Below, piece after piece: positions 55,726 through 63,693 of a DNA stretch of 64,000 bases. A model generated the notes under the pieces. It was not told the DNA's origin. It saw nothing but the letters and a program-made list of their open reading frames with translations, and did not search any database. The DNA lies in assembly GCF_005771635.1 (NCBI RefSeq), contig NZ_VBWP01000001.1, positions 310,001-374,000 on the forward strand, in the 5' to 3' direction. Both the position numbers and the translations under genes were made by a program. This DNA comes from Culicoidibacter larvae. GTDB taxonomy: Bacteria; Bacillota_I; Bacilli_A; Culicoidibacterales; Culicoidibacteraceae. Within the stretch, counting starts at the first letter, position 1. The number at the start of each line of letters is the position of its first letter.

Positions 55726-55790
55726 GTTGTAACCTATATTGACTTATTCTCTAAAAGCGTGATAAAATATTATTACAACCTATGGTTGTT
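55726..55790. promoter_or_regulatory. Divergent promoter with operators of the XRE repressor
   Basis: Dyads GGTTGTAACC (55726-55735) and ACAACCTATGGTTGT (55776-55790) share a half-site, and a related CCTATGGTTA lies at about 55703. Between them is a rightward promoter TTGACT (55740-55745), N18, TAAAAT (55764-55769). The second dyad covers the expected start point, so the repressor probably shuts off both directions. Confidence 0.7.
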
Positions 55791-55967
55791 GAAAGGTGGC
55801 TGGTAGAGGTATAGAGGAAAGAGTTCCGGGGGATGCGTGTTCAATATTTTCTGGGGGAATGCAACTTAATTCGCGGGGGATAAGTAATTGAATCGGACAT
55901 ACTTATTTTGCAACCGATTGTTACTTTATAAATATAAAAAAAGAGATTGATGGGCAATCTCTTTTTT
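55776..55967 (+). ncRNA. Repressor-controlled mini-transcript with GGGGGA repeats and a 16-codon ORF
   Basis: Between the operator-covered promoter and a strong terminator lies about 190 nt with no normal gene. Three GGGGGA motifs occur at about 55829, 55853 and 55875. The ORF 55833-55883 would encode MRVQYFLGECNLIRGG with a weak GAGGAAAG site about 13 nt upstream. It is either a regulatory RNA or a mini-peptide gene. Function unknown. Confidence 0.5.
55936..55967 (+). terminator. Terminator of the mini-transcript
   Basis: Stem AAAAAGAGATTG/CAATCTCTTTTTT with a 5-nt loop. Confidence 0.9.
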
Positions 55968-56108
55968 GTTTATCTAAACGTATTTGTGGATCGCATAAAT
56001 CAATAATTGTATTCTGTTATCCACCTCAGAAGTTTATTATACGGGATGCAATCAGTAGAAGCAATAATGTTAAAAAGTTCAGCGTAATTGACGATTTTGT
56101 GAAAACGC

Positions 56109-56137
56109 TTCACTAGTGTGTGAAAAAATTGTATAAT
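56109..56137 (+). promoter_or_regulatory. Promoter of the type IV restriction/Hachiman operon
   Basis: TTCACT (56109-56114), a 17-nt spacer, TATAAT (56132-56137); about 45 nt before the restriction gene. Confidence 0.6.
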
Positions 56138-56183
56138 GAAATTATATTATTAGAATCTTTATATTATTGGGATGTAGTTATAG

Positions 56184-57017
56184 ATGGATATTAGTAGTTT
56201 TTCATTATGGGAAAAATATACCAACGCTGAAGTGGCGGATGGTTTTTCGTGTGCACCTCAAGGTGGAATGCGGAAATCAAATAAGAATAATTGTTTGGTG
56301 CTGATTGTGAATCATACGAAAGGTCTCTATGATGATCAATGGCAAAATGATAGAGTTATTCATTATACCGGAATGGGGATGACTGGAGATCAGAAGTTAA
56401 GTGGACAAAATTCAACTTTAGCTGATTCGAATACAAATGGAGTCACTGTTCACTTGTTTGAGGTTTTTCATGCAAATGAATACATATATTGTGGAACTGC
56501 TACGCTTGTAGATGAGTTCTTCTGGTCTGAACAACTAGATAGTGATAATGTGGTGCGAAACGTTATTATGTTTCCGCTTGAGCTAGATGTAAAAGAAATA
56601 CCGAATGATATTATTGAATTACGAAGTATAGCAAAAGGTAATACTTTTGAGCGAGGAATAAAAAAAGTAAAGAAACTGAACTATGATGAATTGGCAAGGT
56701 TGGCACATAAAAGAAGCGAGATTAATAGGTTTACTTTACGTGAAACCACAACTAAAGTTTATGGGCGAGATCCTGTTATTGCAACATTTACCAAACAAAG
56801 AGCTAAAGGTGTTTGTGAGTTATGTGGCGAGGATGCACCATTTAAAGATAAACAAGGAGAACCATATTTAGAATGTCATCATATTGTATGGCTCTCTAGA
56901 GGTGGAGAAGATACGATAGAGAATACTGTTGCCTTATGTCCTAATTGTCATCGGAGGGTGCATGTTTTGGAGATTGATTTAGATATAAAAATGTTGATCG
57001 GATTAATAGAGGAATAG
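56184..57017 (+). CDS. SRA-like/HNH modification-dependent (type IV) restriction endonuclease
   Basis: A 277-residue protein. The N-terminal half (GGMRKSNKNNCLVLIVNHTK, GDQKLSGQNSTLADSNTNGVTVHLFEVF, YIYCGTATL) resembles the ScoMcrA-like SRA fold that flips out modified bases. The C-terminal HNH module is complete: CELCGED, ECHHIVWLSRGGEDTIENTVALCPNCHRRVH, with two zinc CxxC pairs and the catalytic His in HHI. Such enzymes cut DNA carrying modified cytosines, common in phages. It is 3 nt upstream of HamA, so restriction and Hachiman are co-transcribed. The exact modification recognised is not deducible. Confidence 0.78.
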   Translation: MDISSFSLWEKYTNAEVADGFSCAPQGGMRKSNKNNCLVLIVNHTKGLYDDQWQNDRVIHYTGMGMTGDQKLSGQNSTLADSNTNGVTVHLFEVFHANEYIYCGTATLVDEFFWSEQLDSDNVVRNVIMFPLELDVKEIPNDIIELRSIAKGNTFERGIKKVKKLNYDELARLAHKRSEINRFTLRETTTKVYGRDPVIATFTKQRAKGVCELCGEDAPFKDKQGEPYLECHHIVWLSRGGEDTIENTVALCPNCHRRVHVLEIDLDIKMLIGLIEE

Positions 57018-57020
57018 TGT

Positions 57021-57755
57021 ATGAAGTATGAACTAATTTTTACAGGGACAAATGAAGCACAACAGAATTTTTTTGATTCAAATATATATATATTAACTGC
57101 TGTTCCAGAAAATAAAAAGGAACTAATCTCAATTATGAAAGAGATTACCACTCAAAAATATAAAAACTCGTGGCTTAGTAAAATTTCAGACGAAATAGAT
57201 TATGAGTCATTCTCTATAAGAATTGATGAAACAGTGGAAATGATTCAAAAGATAATTAATAAAAATGAAAATGTTGTTGGTGTTAATTGTGAGATGGCTG
57301 AATACTTAGTATCGATGATCGCAATGCTAACACTAGAGGATCGATTAAAACACCAACGAGTAATTCTGCCAGAACTTATAAAAGACAAAAAATCTGGTAA
57401 TCCTGGATTCGACTTTTTAACTATATGTGCAGATGATAATATTGTTTTTGGAGAAGCAAAATACAAAAATGGCAGCAGCCATTATATTGCTGCATTGCAA
57501 CAAGTAGAAAAATTTTTGGCCTTAAAGAAAACTAATAGAGACGTAACAGAAATTAGAAGTTTTTTACCAGAAAAATCAATAATAAATTTTCGTGAAAAAA
57601 GTTATAAGATTGCGATTGGATTTTCAAATATATCAAAAGATGAACAACTTATTAAAAAACTGTCAAAGCATCCGTCAGTAAATAGTATACTCTCCAAAAC
57701 AAGTATAAAAGCATTGTTTTGTGTTGGAGTGAAATTGAGAGGGATTGGGGATTAA
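57021..57755 (+). CDS. hamA: HamA (DUF1837) nuclease-like subunit of the Hachiman defence system
   Basis: A 244-residue DUF1837-type protein. A PD-(D/E)xK-like active site is visible as GNPGFD...FGEAKYK: D131, E145 and K147. In Hachiman, HamA is held by the HamB helicase and is released to degrade DNA when phage-induced damage is sensed. GAGGAATAG precedes the ATG. Its stop (TAA) overlaps the helicase ATG by one base, which fits a stoichiometric complex. The DNA is AT-rich. Confidence 0.82.
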   Translation: MKYELIFTGTNEAQQNFFDSNIYILTAVPENKKELISIMKEITTQKYKNSWLSKISDEIDYESFSIRIDETVEMIQKIINKNENVVGVNCEMAEYLVSMIAMLTLEDRLKHQRVILPELIKDKKSGNPGFDFLTICADDNIVFGEAKYKNGSSHYIAALQQVEKFLALKKTNRDVTEIRSFLPEKSIINFREKSYKIAIGFSNISKDEQLIKKLSKHPSVNSILSKTSIKALFCVGVKLRGIGD

Positions 57756-60088
57756 TGGGAACATTACTGAATGAATTATTAGATGGTACTATGAACTTTG
57801 ATGAAATCATGAATGAGTGTGAAAGAGATATTTTTTTTAACGGTCCAATTGGTGCAGACACGCTTGAAAAACTTGCCTATATAAAAGAATATTATCCAGA
57901 AATATTTAAACCTTGGGAAGAAAAAATATTAAATATAATGGGATTGTTTTACAAAGATATTTCGCCAGATTTTGATGATTTAGAAGGACTAATTTTTTCT
58001 CTATATAATAAAACTATTAATGCTAATGTGAATAATATAAAATTTACTCCTGTTCAAAACAGTATTAGAGCAAAGATTGACTCAAATAAAGTTTACAGTT
58101 TCTCTGCCCCTACTGGTATTGGGAAATCTTATGTATTTACTTCTTTAATAACTAAAGCAACCGGCGATATTGTTATTATCGTTCCATCGAGGGCGCTAAT
58201 AAATGAATACTTAATTAAACTTGATACTTTGAATTTAGCTAAAAATGTAAGTGTTCTACCATTTGTAGACATTATTAATAAAAAAAACACTTCCCGTAGG
58301 ATATTTGTTTTGACCCCAGAACGTGCCAGAATGTTGTTTAAGTTCAAGTCGGATATTCAACTAGAACTAGTCTTAGTTGATGAAGCACAATTAATAAATG
58401 ATGCAGGTTTTAGGAGTGTACTATATGATTCTGTGATTAGAAGAATTAATAAATTTTTTTTGAAAGCAAAGATTGTTTTTGCACATCCCTTTGTGGCTAA
58501 TCCTGAAGCGCAAATATCGAGAAATAAACTAGACTTAAACCAGAAAAGCTCATCTACCTTATACAAAGAGAAATCGGTTGGCCAGATGTTTTTGGCCTAT
58601 GATGAGAATAATGATGAATTTTTCCACTTTGGAATTAACATAAAAGTATTTGGCAATAGAAGGGTTAAAACTATCCAAGATCCTATTAAGCGGAAACTCC
58701 TTAATGGATCAACATTGTTGGTGTATACTTCTAAGGCTAAGATATATAGACATGAATATTTGCAAAGTAAATGGTTCAAAGAATATATCGATTCAATTAA
58801 TGTCCCATATAATAAAGTTGCTCCCTATGTTGAAAAGCTAGAAAAAATTATAGGCGGAGATGTTGAAGAAAGCAAGTTAGAGTACTCTGCTACACTAAGT
58901 TTACTTAAACAAGGGGTAGCCATGCACCATGGTTCTTTACCTCTAAATGCTCGAGTTGTCATTGAAGAGTTTATTAAATCTGGGTATTGTAAAATATGTT
59001 TTTGTACATCAACATTAGCTCAAGGGATAAATATGCCATTTGATATTGTTTGGATTGATAAATGGGAGGGGGAAGCGCTACTATTAAAGAATATTATAGG
59101 TAGAGCTGGACGGCCAACAATAAATGATGAATTTGACTATGGGTTAGTAGTTTTAGGGAAATTAAGTCATATTCCTAAAATGCGTAAATTGATAACAGTA
59201 GAACCAACCCTAAATAGTACTTCTTTGTTAGACATTGATCAAGAAGATCAAAGTTTAGATACTGAATTCACTGAATTTATTTCAGCAATAATAACGGATG
59301 ACTTTAATGATGACTTTTCTTTGCCTAATAGTGTTATAGAGAGATTTTCCGGTATTGAATTAGATCAATTATTAGAAAGGATATTAATGATTTTATTTCC
59401 AGTTGATAGTAAAACAATAATTTCTCCTATACAGTATAAAGAAATGACTAAAGCTCGTAGAGAAGAGTTAAAAGAGTGTTTTCGTTCTTTATATGAGAAT
59501 TACTTATTGAGAAAGTTAACAAAAACAGAGAAATCTGTTTTATCAACTGCTATACAAATTTTTATCTGGAAAATTGGTGGGAAAACCTTTCGTGAGATTG
59601 TTCGTTATAGATATCGGTATATTCTCTCCAAAGATGAGACGGGTAGTATGAAATTAAGATTTACTCATAAAGTTGTAAATTTTCCAGATAAAGAAGCAAA
59701 GAACCTGATACCATTATTTCATATTGAAAATGGAATAGATGCATTTAGTTATGACCAACTTATTTTTGATACTTATGACTATTTAGATAAGATAATAGAT
59801 TTCAAGCTGTTAGATGTTTTTTGGGCACAATTTATGAAATACGCAGAAAGAAATAAAATTACAGAACCAGTATACTTTGAAAAAGCAATAACCTTTTGTA
59901 ATCTAATAAAGTATGGTAGATTTGAAGAAAAAGAAATATTACTTTTAAGATATGGTATATCTTCTGACAATATTGAACAGGTTATCAAGTGTGTGGAAGA
60001 AATATCAGATGAAGAACTAATTTTAGATAGAGAAAAAGTGATGGAGTTAGAGGAAGAAGTAATTAAGGAAGTCAAAAGGTATTTATAA
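57755..60088 (+). CDS. hamB: HamB superfamily 2 helicase of the Hachiman defence system
   Basis: A 777-residue DExD/H-type helicase. Walker A SAPTGIGKS ends at residue 125; DEAQ-type motif II is LVLVDEAQLIND; AMHHGSLP, FCTSTLAQGINMP and the arginine-finger motif VI IIGRAGRP follow in Ski2-like order. The C-terminal ~300 residues are helical without a known enzyme domain. With the adjacent HamA this is a standard Hachiman pair. The start at 57755 lies at the TAATG overlap. Compared with the core genes the AT-richness suggests transfer. The operon ends without a strong terminator. Confidence 0.85.
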   Translation: MGTLLNELLDGTMNFDEIMNECERDIFFNGPIGADTLEKLAYIKEYYPEIFKPWEEKILNIMGLFYKDISPDFDDLEGLIFSLYNKTINANVNNIKFTPVQNSIRAKIDSNKVYSFSAPTGIGKSYVFTSLITKATGDIVIIVPSRALINEYLIKLDTLNLAKNVSVLPFVDIINKKNTSRRIFVLTPERARMLFKFKSDIQLELVLVDEAQLINDAGFRSVLYDSVIRRINKFFLKAKIVFAHPFVANPEAQISRNKLDLNQKSSSTLYKEKSVGQMFLAYDENNDEFFHFGINIKVFGNRRVKTIQDPIKRKLLNGSTLLVYTSKAKIYRHEYLQSKWFKEYIDSINVPYNKVAPYVEKLEKIIGGDVEESKLEYSATLSLLKQGVAMHHGSLPLNARVVIEEFIKSGYCKICFCTSTLAQGINMPFDIVWIDKWEGEALLLKNIIGRAGRPTINDEFDYGLVVLGKLSHIPKMRKLITVEPTLNSTSLLDIDQEDQSLDTEFTEFISAIITDDFNDDFSLPNSVIERFSGIELDQLLERILMILFPVDSKTIISPIQYKEMTKARREELKECFRSLYENYLLRKLTKTEKSVLSTAIQIFIWKIGGKTFREIVRYRYRYILSKDETGSMKLRFTHKVVNFPDKEAKNLIPLFHIENGIDAFSYDQLIFDTYDYLDKIIDFKLLDVFWAQFMKYAERNKITEPVYFEKAITFCNLIKYGRFEEKEILLLRYGISSDNIEQVIKCVEEISDEELILDREKVMELEEEVIKEVKRYL

Positions 60089-60134
60089 AATAAGTGGGTT
60101 TACATTGTGATTTAATGGCAAAAAACCATTTATA

Positions 60135-60169
60135 TTGACACCTTTATTTTTAAATGGTATTATACCATT
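60135..60169 (+). promoter_or_regulatory. pnuC-nadV promoter with palindromic operator (likely NrtR site)
   Basis: TTGACA (60135-60140), a 17-nt spacer, TATTAT (60158-60163). The dyad AATGGTATTATACCATT (60153-60169) is a 7-nt-arm palindrome covering the -10, so a bound repressor would block RNA polymerase. An additional half-site ACCATT occurs upstream (60125-60130). The NrtR-like gene in the same cluster is the natural candidate. Confidence 0.75.
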
Positions 60170-60173
60170 AAAA

Positions 60174-60218
60174 GGGCGGTGGTATTGCGGATGCATTGGG
60201 CGTCCGTAAACACCGCCC
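60174..60218 (+). promoter_or_regulatory. Two-tier hairpin in the pnuC leader
   Basis: GGGCGGTG (60174-60181) pairs perfectly with CACCGCCC (60211-60218); inside, GCGGATGC (60187-60194) pairs with GCGTCCGT (60200-60207) with two wobbles. It lies between promoter and ribosome-binding site (AGAGGTG). Possibly a 5' stability element or an attenuator; a ligand-binding role is not demonstrable from sequence. Confidence 0.6.
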
Positions 60219-60243
60219 CAGGAGAAATAGAGGTGTTTTTCTT

Positions 60244-60948
60244 ATGAATAAGCTGATGGATTATTTGACGAATGATGAGCGTGGGCAGAAGGCCTACGCG
60301 ATAGGGTTCTTAGTTAGTGGTGTACTGCTTTCGATTTTGATTTCGGTGTTATTTTTTGATCCGCAGACTTCGACGGTTTGGTTTGAGGCGTTTAAGTTGG
60401 CGGTGGCTTGTGGTGGGTACTTGTGTGTGTACTTGCTGGCGATTCGTCGGAATAGCGGGAATGTGACCGGGTTCGTGGTGAATATTGGTGAGATTATTAT
60501 TCAGGCGAGTTATGGTGCTTTTGGGCTGGCAATTAATCCGATTTTCTATGGTGCGACACATTTGTGGGGGATGATTGCCTGGAACAAGAGCAAGCAGGAT
60601 GATGGTACGATTCAGACGAAGAAGGCGCACAAGGTGGGCTTGGTCGTGAGTGGTATCTTCTTGGTGATTGCGGCAGCGATTGTTGGCTACTTGTGGTTTA
60701 ATGGTTATTTCGTAGAAATGACCGGGATGTTTATTGGGTTGAATATTTTAGCAATCATCCTCGGGACGATTGCGCAGGGGACAATGATTGCGCAGTTTAA
60801 GTTTGCGTGGTGGTTCTGGTTCGCCAGCAATATTGTTTGGTTCATTATTAATGTTACGACCGGGAATGCGATTTTTGCGTTGCAAACGGTGCTGTATCAA
60901 GTGAATGTTGTATTTGCTTTGTATGATCAGTATAAGAATAACAAGTAG
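60244..60948 (+). CDS. pnuC: PnuC-type nicotinamide riboside transporter
   Basis: A 234-residue membrane protein with seven to eight membrane segments. Family motifs are present: ATHLWGMIAWNKSK in the middle and WWFWFASNIVWFIINV near the C-terminus, lining the substrate channel. PnuC carries nicotinamide riboside into the cell. The start at 60244 follows AGAGGTG; the upstream open frame covers the leader hairpin. It forms an operon with nadV 13 nt downstream, so import and conversion of NAD precursors are coupled. Confidence 0.92.
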   Translation: MNKLMDYLTNDERGQKAYAIGFLVSGVLLSILISVLFFDPQTSTVWFEAFKLAVACGGYLCVYLLAIRRNSGNVTGFVVNIGEIIIQASYGAFGLAINPIFYGATHLWGMIAWNKSKQDDGTIQTKKAHKVGLVVSGIFLVIAAAIVGYLWFNGYFVEMTGMFIGLNILAIILGTIAQGTMIAQFKFAWWFWFASNIVWFIINVTTGNAIFALQTVLYQVNVVFALYDQYKNNK

Positions 60949-60961
60949 GGAGTTGTTTCTT

Positions 60962-62413
60962 ATGAAAGAGAAAAATTTAATTTTACAGACGGATAGTTAT
61001 AAGTTGTCGCATTTTCAGCAGTTTCCTGATGGTATGACGTATATGTTTGATTATATCGAGAGTCGTGGCGGGGCGTATGGCTACACGCGATTTTTCGGTT
61101 TGCAGTATTTGCTGAAGGAATATTTGGAACGTCGGGTGACGATGGCGATGGTTGACGAGGCGGCAGCTATCGCGGCTTGGCATGGGGTGCCGTTTAATTA
61201 CGATGGCTGGAAATATATTGTTGAGGTTCTTGACGGAAAGTTGCCGTTGTTAATTCGTGCGGTGCCGGAGGGTGCGATTGTGCGCAATCATAATGCGTTG
61301 GTGACGGTTGAGAGTACTGATGCGAATGTGCCGTGGATTGTTGGCTGGGCGGAGACTTTGTTGATGAAGGTGTGGTATCCGGTGACGGTGACGACGTTTA
61401 GTTATAAGGTGCATCGGATGATTGGTGCGTTTTTGGAGCTGACGAGTGATAATGCTGAGAGTGAGTTGCCGTTTAAGCTGCATGATTTTGGTTATCGCGG
61501 GGCGTCGAGTGAGGAGAGCGCCGGTATTGGCGGGATGTCACACTTGGTGAATTTTATGGGTACTGATACTTTGGCAGCGTTGCTGTATGCGCGTGATTAT
61601 TATGGTGCGGAGCAGGCCGGCTTTAGCGTGCCGGCGAGTGAGCATTCGACGATGACGTCGTGGGGACGCGAGCGTGAGAGCGATGCGTTCCGGAATATGA
61701 TTGAGAAGCATGATGAATTTCCGTTGATTAGTATTGTTTCGGATTCGTATAATTTTTATGAGGCGGTTGAGAATAAGTTTGGTGTTGAGTTGCATGATGT
61801 GATTATGGCGCATGATGGTTTTGTGGTGATTCGTCCGGATAGTGGTGATGCTTTGACGAATATTTTGTTTACGTTGGAGAGTGCTGAGAAGCATTTTGGC
61901 GTGACGCTGAATTCCAAAGGCTACAAGGTGTTGAATAAAATCCGTATTTTGCAGGGCGATGGCGTTTCTGAGAATGTGATTTATGATATCTTGCTGACGA
62001 TGAAGAAGGAAGGGTACTCGGCAGAGAATATTGCTTTTGGAGTCGGTGGTGCTTTGTTGCAAGGTAATTATCAGTCGTCAATTAATCGCGATACCCATAA
62101 GTTTGCGATGAAGTGTTCGGCAATTGGTTTAGGTGCTGGTGATGCGTTTAAGCTGCAAGATGTGTATAAGTCGCCGATTACTGATCGCGGTAAGGTGTCT
62201 AAACGTGGGCGTTTGGACACGATTGTCAATGGGGACGGTCGCGTCGAAACCGTCAACATTGACCAGCTTCCTCTAGGGGAATATCATCCGGACACGATTT
62301 TGCAGACGGTGTATCGTGATGGTGGCATTGTGAAGTTGTATGGTTGGGATGAGGTTAAGGAAAATGAGGATTTGGTGCCACATGCGTTCCCGTCTGGACT
62401 GGAGGGAAAATAG
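60962..62413 (+). CDS. nadV: Nicotinamide phosphoribosyltransferase
   Basis: A 483-residue type II PRTase making NMN from nicotinamide and PRPP. Family segments: QTDSYKLSHFQQFPDGMTYMFDYIESRGG at the N-terminus, KLHDFGYRGASSEESAGIGG with the catalytic His region, IVSDSYNFYEAV and VIRPDSGDALTNILFTLE, GVGGALLQ, and DAFKLQDVYKSPITDRGKVSKRGRLD. Normal NAMPT/NadV length. GGGAG precedes the ATG. With pnuC and the downstream Nudix regulator it forms an NAD salvage cluster. Confidence 0.95.
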   Translation: MKEKNLILQTDSYKLSHFQQFPDGMTYMFDYIESRGGAYGYTRFFGLQYLLKEYLERRVTMAMVDEAAAIAAWHGVPFNYDGWKYIVEVLDGKLPLLIRAVPEGAIVRNHNALVTVESTDANVPWIVGWAETLLMKVWYPVTVTTFSYKVHRMIGAFLELTSDNAESELPFKLHDFGYRGASSEESAGIGGMSHLVNFMGTDTLAALLYARDYYGAEQAGFSVPASEHSTMTSWGRERESDAFRNMIEKHDEFPLISIVSDSYNFYEAVENKFGVELHDVIMAHDGFVVIRPDSGDALTNILFTLESAEKHFGVTLNSKGYKVLNKIRILQGDGVSENVIYDILLTMKKEGYSAENIAFGVGGALLQGNYQSSINRDTHKFAMKCSAIGLGAGDAFKLQDVYKSPITDRGKVSKRGRLDTIVNGDGRVETVNIDQLPLGEYHPDTILQTVYRDGGIVKLYGWDEVKENEDLVPHAFPSGLEGK

Positions 62414-62601
62414 ATTGTTGAAAAACGTTCGCAATCTATGCAAACTGACAAAAATTGCTCAATCACGTATCTTTGGATACGCTCAATCACAATTTTTGCC
62501 AGTTTCCTACGATTTCCGACGCGCTTGTGCTAGTACCTTGCGTGAATCGTTTTTCGACGCAAATCTTTGATTTGCTAGTCCCTTGTGGAAATCAATCTAT
62601 T
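62409..62601 (+). repeat. Large branched hairpin element (R3) after nadV
   Basis: AATAGATTG (62409-62417, across the nadV stop) pairs with CAATCTATT (62593-62601). Inside, AAACTGACAAAAATTG (62442-62457) pairs with CAATTTTTGCCAGTTT (62490-62505, 15 of 16), enclosing CGTATC-TTTG-GATACG and two identical unpaired CTCAATCA segments. A further GCAAATC/GATTTGC hairpin lies near 62560-62575. It aligns without gaps to R1 at 31215-31325. Confidence 0.75.
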
Positions 62602-62618
62602 AATAAGGTGTGATAAAT

Positions 62619-63383
62619 ATGAATAATACTGAGAAAGATTTTTTGCAGGAGTATAAGATTACTGATTATGAGCAGCCGTCAGTGACGGTGGATATTGTGC
62701 CGTTTGCGTATGATGATGCCCATGAACAGTTGCAGATATTGTTGGTGAAGCGGAAGCGTCATCCATTTCAGGATTGTTGGGCTTTGGCGGGTGGATTCAT
62801 TAACTCGGATGAATCGGCGCCGGAGGCAGTGATGCGTGAAACGCTGGAAGAAACCGGGGTTGCGGTTTCGCGCGAGAGTATCGAGCAGTTGTATACTTTT
62901 ACGCGTCCGGGGCGTGATCCGCGCGGTTGGATTATGTCGATTGCGTATTTAGCATTTCTGGAAGAGGCAAGTGTTGTTCGGGCAGCTGATGACGCGGCGG
63001 ATTCAGCTTGGTTTGCAGTGCGGGTGCGTGCTGATTATTTGGAGCTATATTCAGCTGAGAAGGATGTGCGCTTGGAGATTGCTTTTGAGGGTGCTGAGCA
63101 GACAGCGGTGCGGCCGGATGATGCGGCGCTTGCTTTTGACCATGACCGGATTGTACGGATGGCATATTTGCGGATTAAAAATAAGTTGTATTATGAGCCG
63201 ATTTTGTTGCATGCTTTGAAGGCACCTTTTGATTTGAAGACGACTAATCGCTTGTACCAGGCGTTCTTAGGGATTCCGGTTGAGTATGAAAATCATTGTC
63301 GGAAGTTGAAACCGTATTTGGAAAAAGTTGGCAAGGCTAAAGGAAATGTTGGCCGGGCAGCTTTTGTCTATCGGTTGAAGTAA
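62619..63383 (+). CDS. nrtR: NrtR-like Nudix-domain transcriptional regulator
   Basis: A 254-residue protein with an N-terminal Nudix domain (GGFINSDESAPEAVMRETLEETGV is an intact Nudix box) and a C-terminal winged-helix part (FDLKTTNRLYQAFLGIPVEYENHCRKLKPYLEKVGKAKGNVGRAAFVYRL). NrtR proteins repress NAD salvage genes and release DNA on binding ADP-ribose-type ligands. Many have lost Nudix activity, but here the acidic residues are kept, so it may hydrolyse ADP-ribose. Located just after pnuC-nadV. Start at 62619 after AAGGTGTG. Confidence 0.85.
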   Translation: MNNTEKDFLQEYKITDYEQPSVTVDIVPFAYDDAHEQLQILLVKRKRHPFQDCWALAGGFINSDESAPEAVMRETLEETGVAVSRESIEQLYTFTRPGRDPRGWIMSIAYLAFLEEASVVRAADDAADSAWFAVRVRADYLELYSAEKDVRLEIAFEGAEQTAVRPDDAALAFDHDRIVRMAYLRIKNKLYYEPILLHALKAPFDLKTTNRLYQAFLGIPVEYENHCRKLKPYLEKVGKAKGNVGRAAFVYRLK

Positions 63384-63395
63384 GTGGGTGCTTGC

Positions 63396-63656
63396 ATGGA
63401 GTTGTTAATTATATACGTCGTTATGATGAGTGTTGCGCTTTTGATTGCGATGGTTGTGGATAAGCGTCGGGCGATTAAGCATAAGTCACGTGTTGCTGAG
63501 CAGACTTTATTGTTCTTGGCGGTCGCTGGCGGAGCACCGGGTGGGCTGGTCGGCATGTATTTATGGCGCCACAAATGCCGGAAGTGGTATTTCGTGCTGG
63601 TCTATTGGCTGGCAGCAATCGTCTGGGTTGGCGGTTTGTTTTATATAGGAAAATGA
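63396..63656 (+). CDS. DUF1294 small membrane protein
   Basis: An 86-residue protein with membrane segments at about residues 2-20 and 63-82. Between them lies the DUF1294 pattern KSRVAEQTLLFLAVAGGAPGGLVGMYLWRHKCRK (R-x-x-E, GG, then RHK). Function unknown. The start at 63396 is 12 nt after the preceding stop; an upstream GTG at 63384 overlaps that stop and is unlikely. Confidence 0.8.
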   Translation: MELLIIYVVMMSVALLIAMVVDKRRAIKHKSRVAEQTLLFLAVAGGAPGGLVGMYLWRHKCRKWYFVLVYWLAAIVWVGGLFYIGK

Positions 63657-63690
63657 AAGCGGTGCAAGTCTCGACTTGCACCGCTTTTTT
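63656..63690. terminator. Bidirectional terminator between DUF1294 and anchored nuclease genes
   Basis: Stem AAAGCGGTGCAAGT/ACTTGCACCGCTTT between convergent genes. Confidence 0.92.
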
Positions 63691-63693
63691 CTT

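Noticed and set aside
60196-60243. N-terminal extension of PnuC
   Set aside because: It starts with TTG inside the leader hairpin and lacks family similarity; AGAGGTG sits before 60244.
61538-62062. Long minus-strand ORF rich in His, Arg and Ile inside nadV
   Set aside because: It is the antisense shadow of nadV, with no ribosome-binding site or recognisable family.
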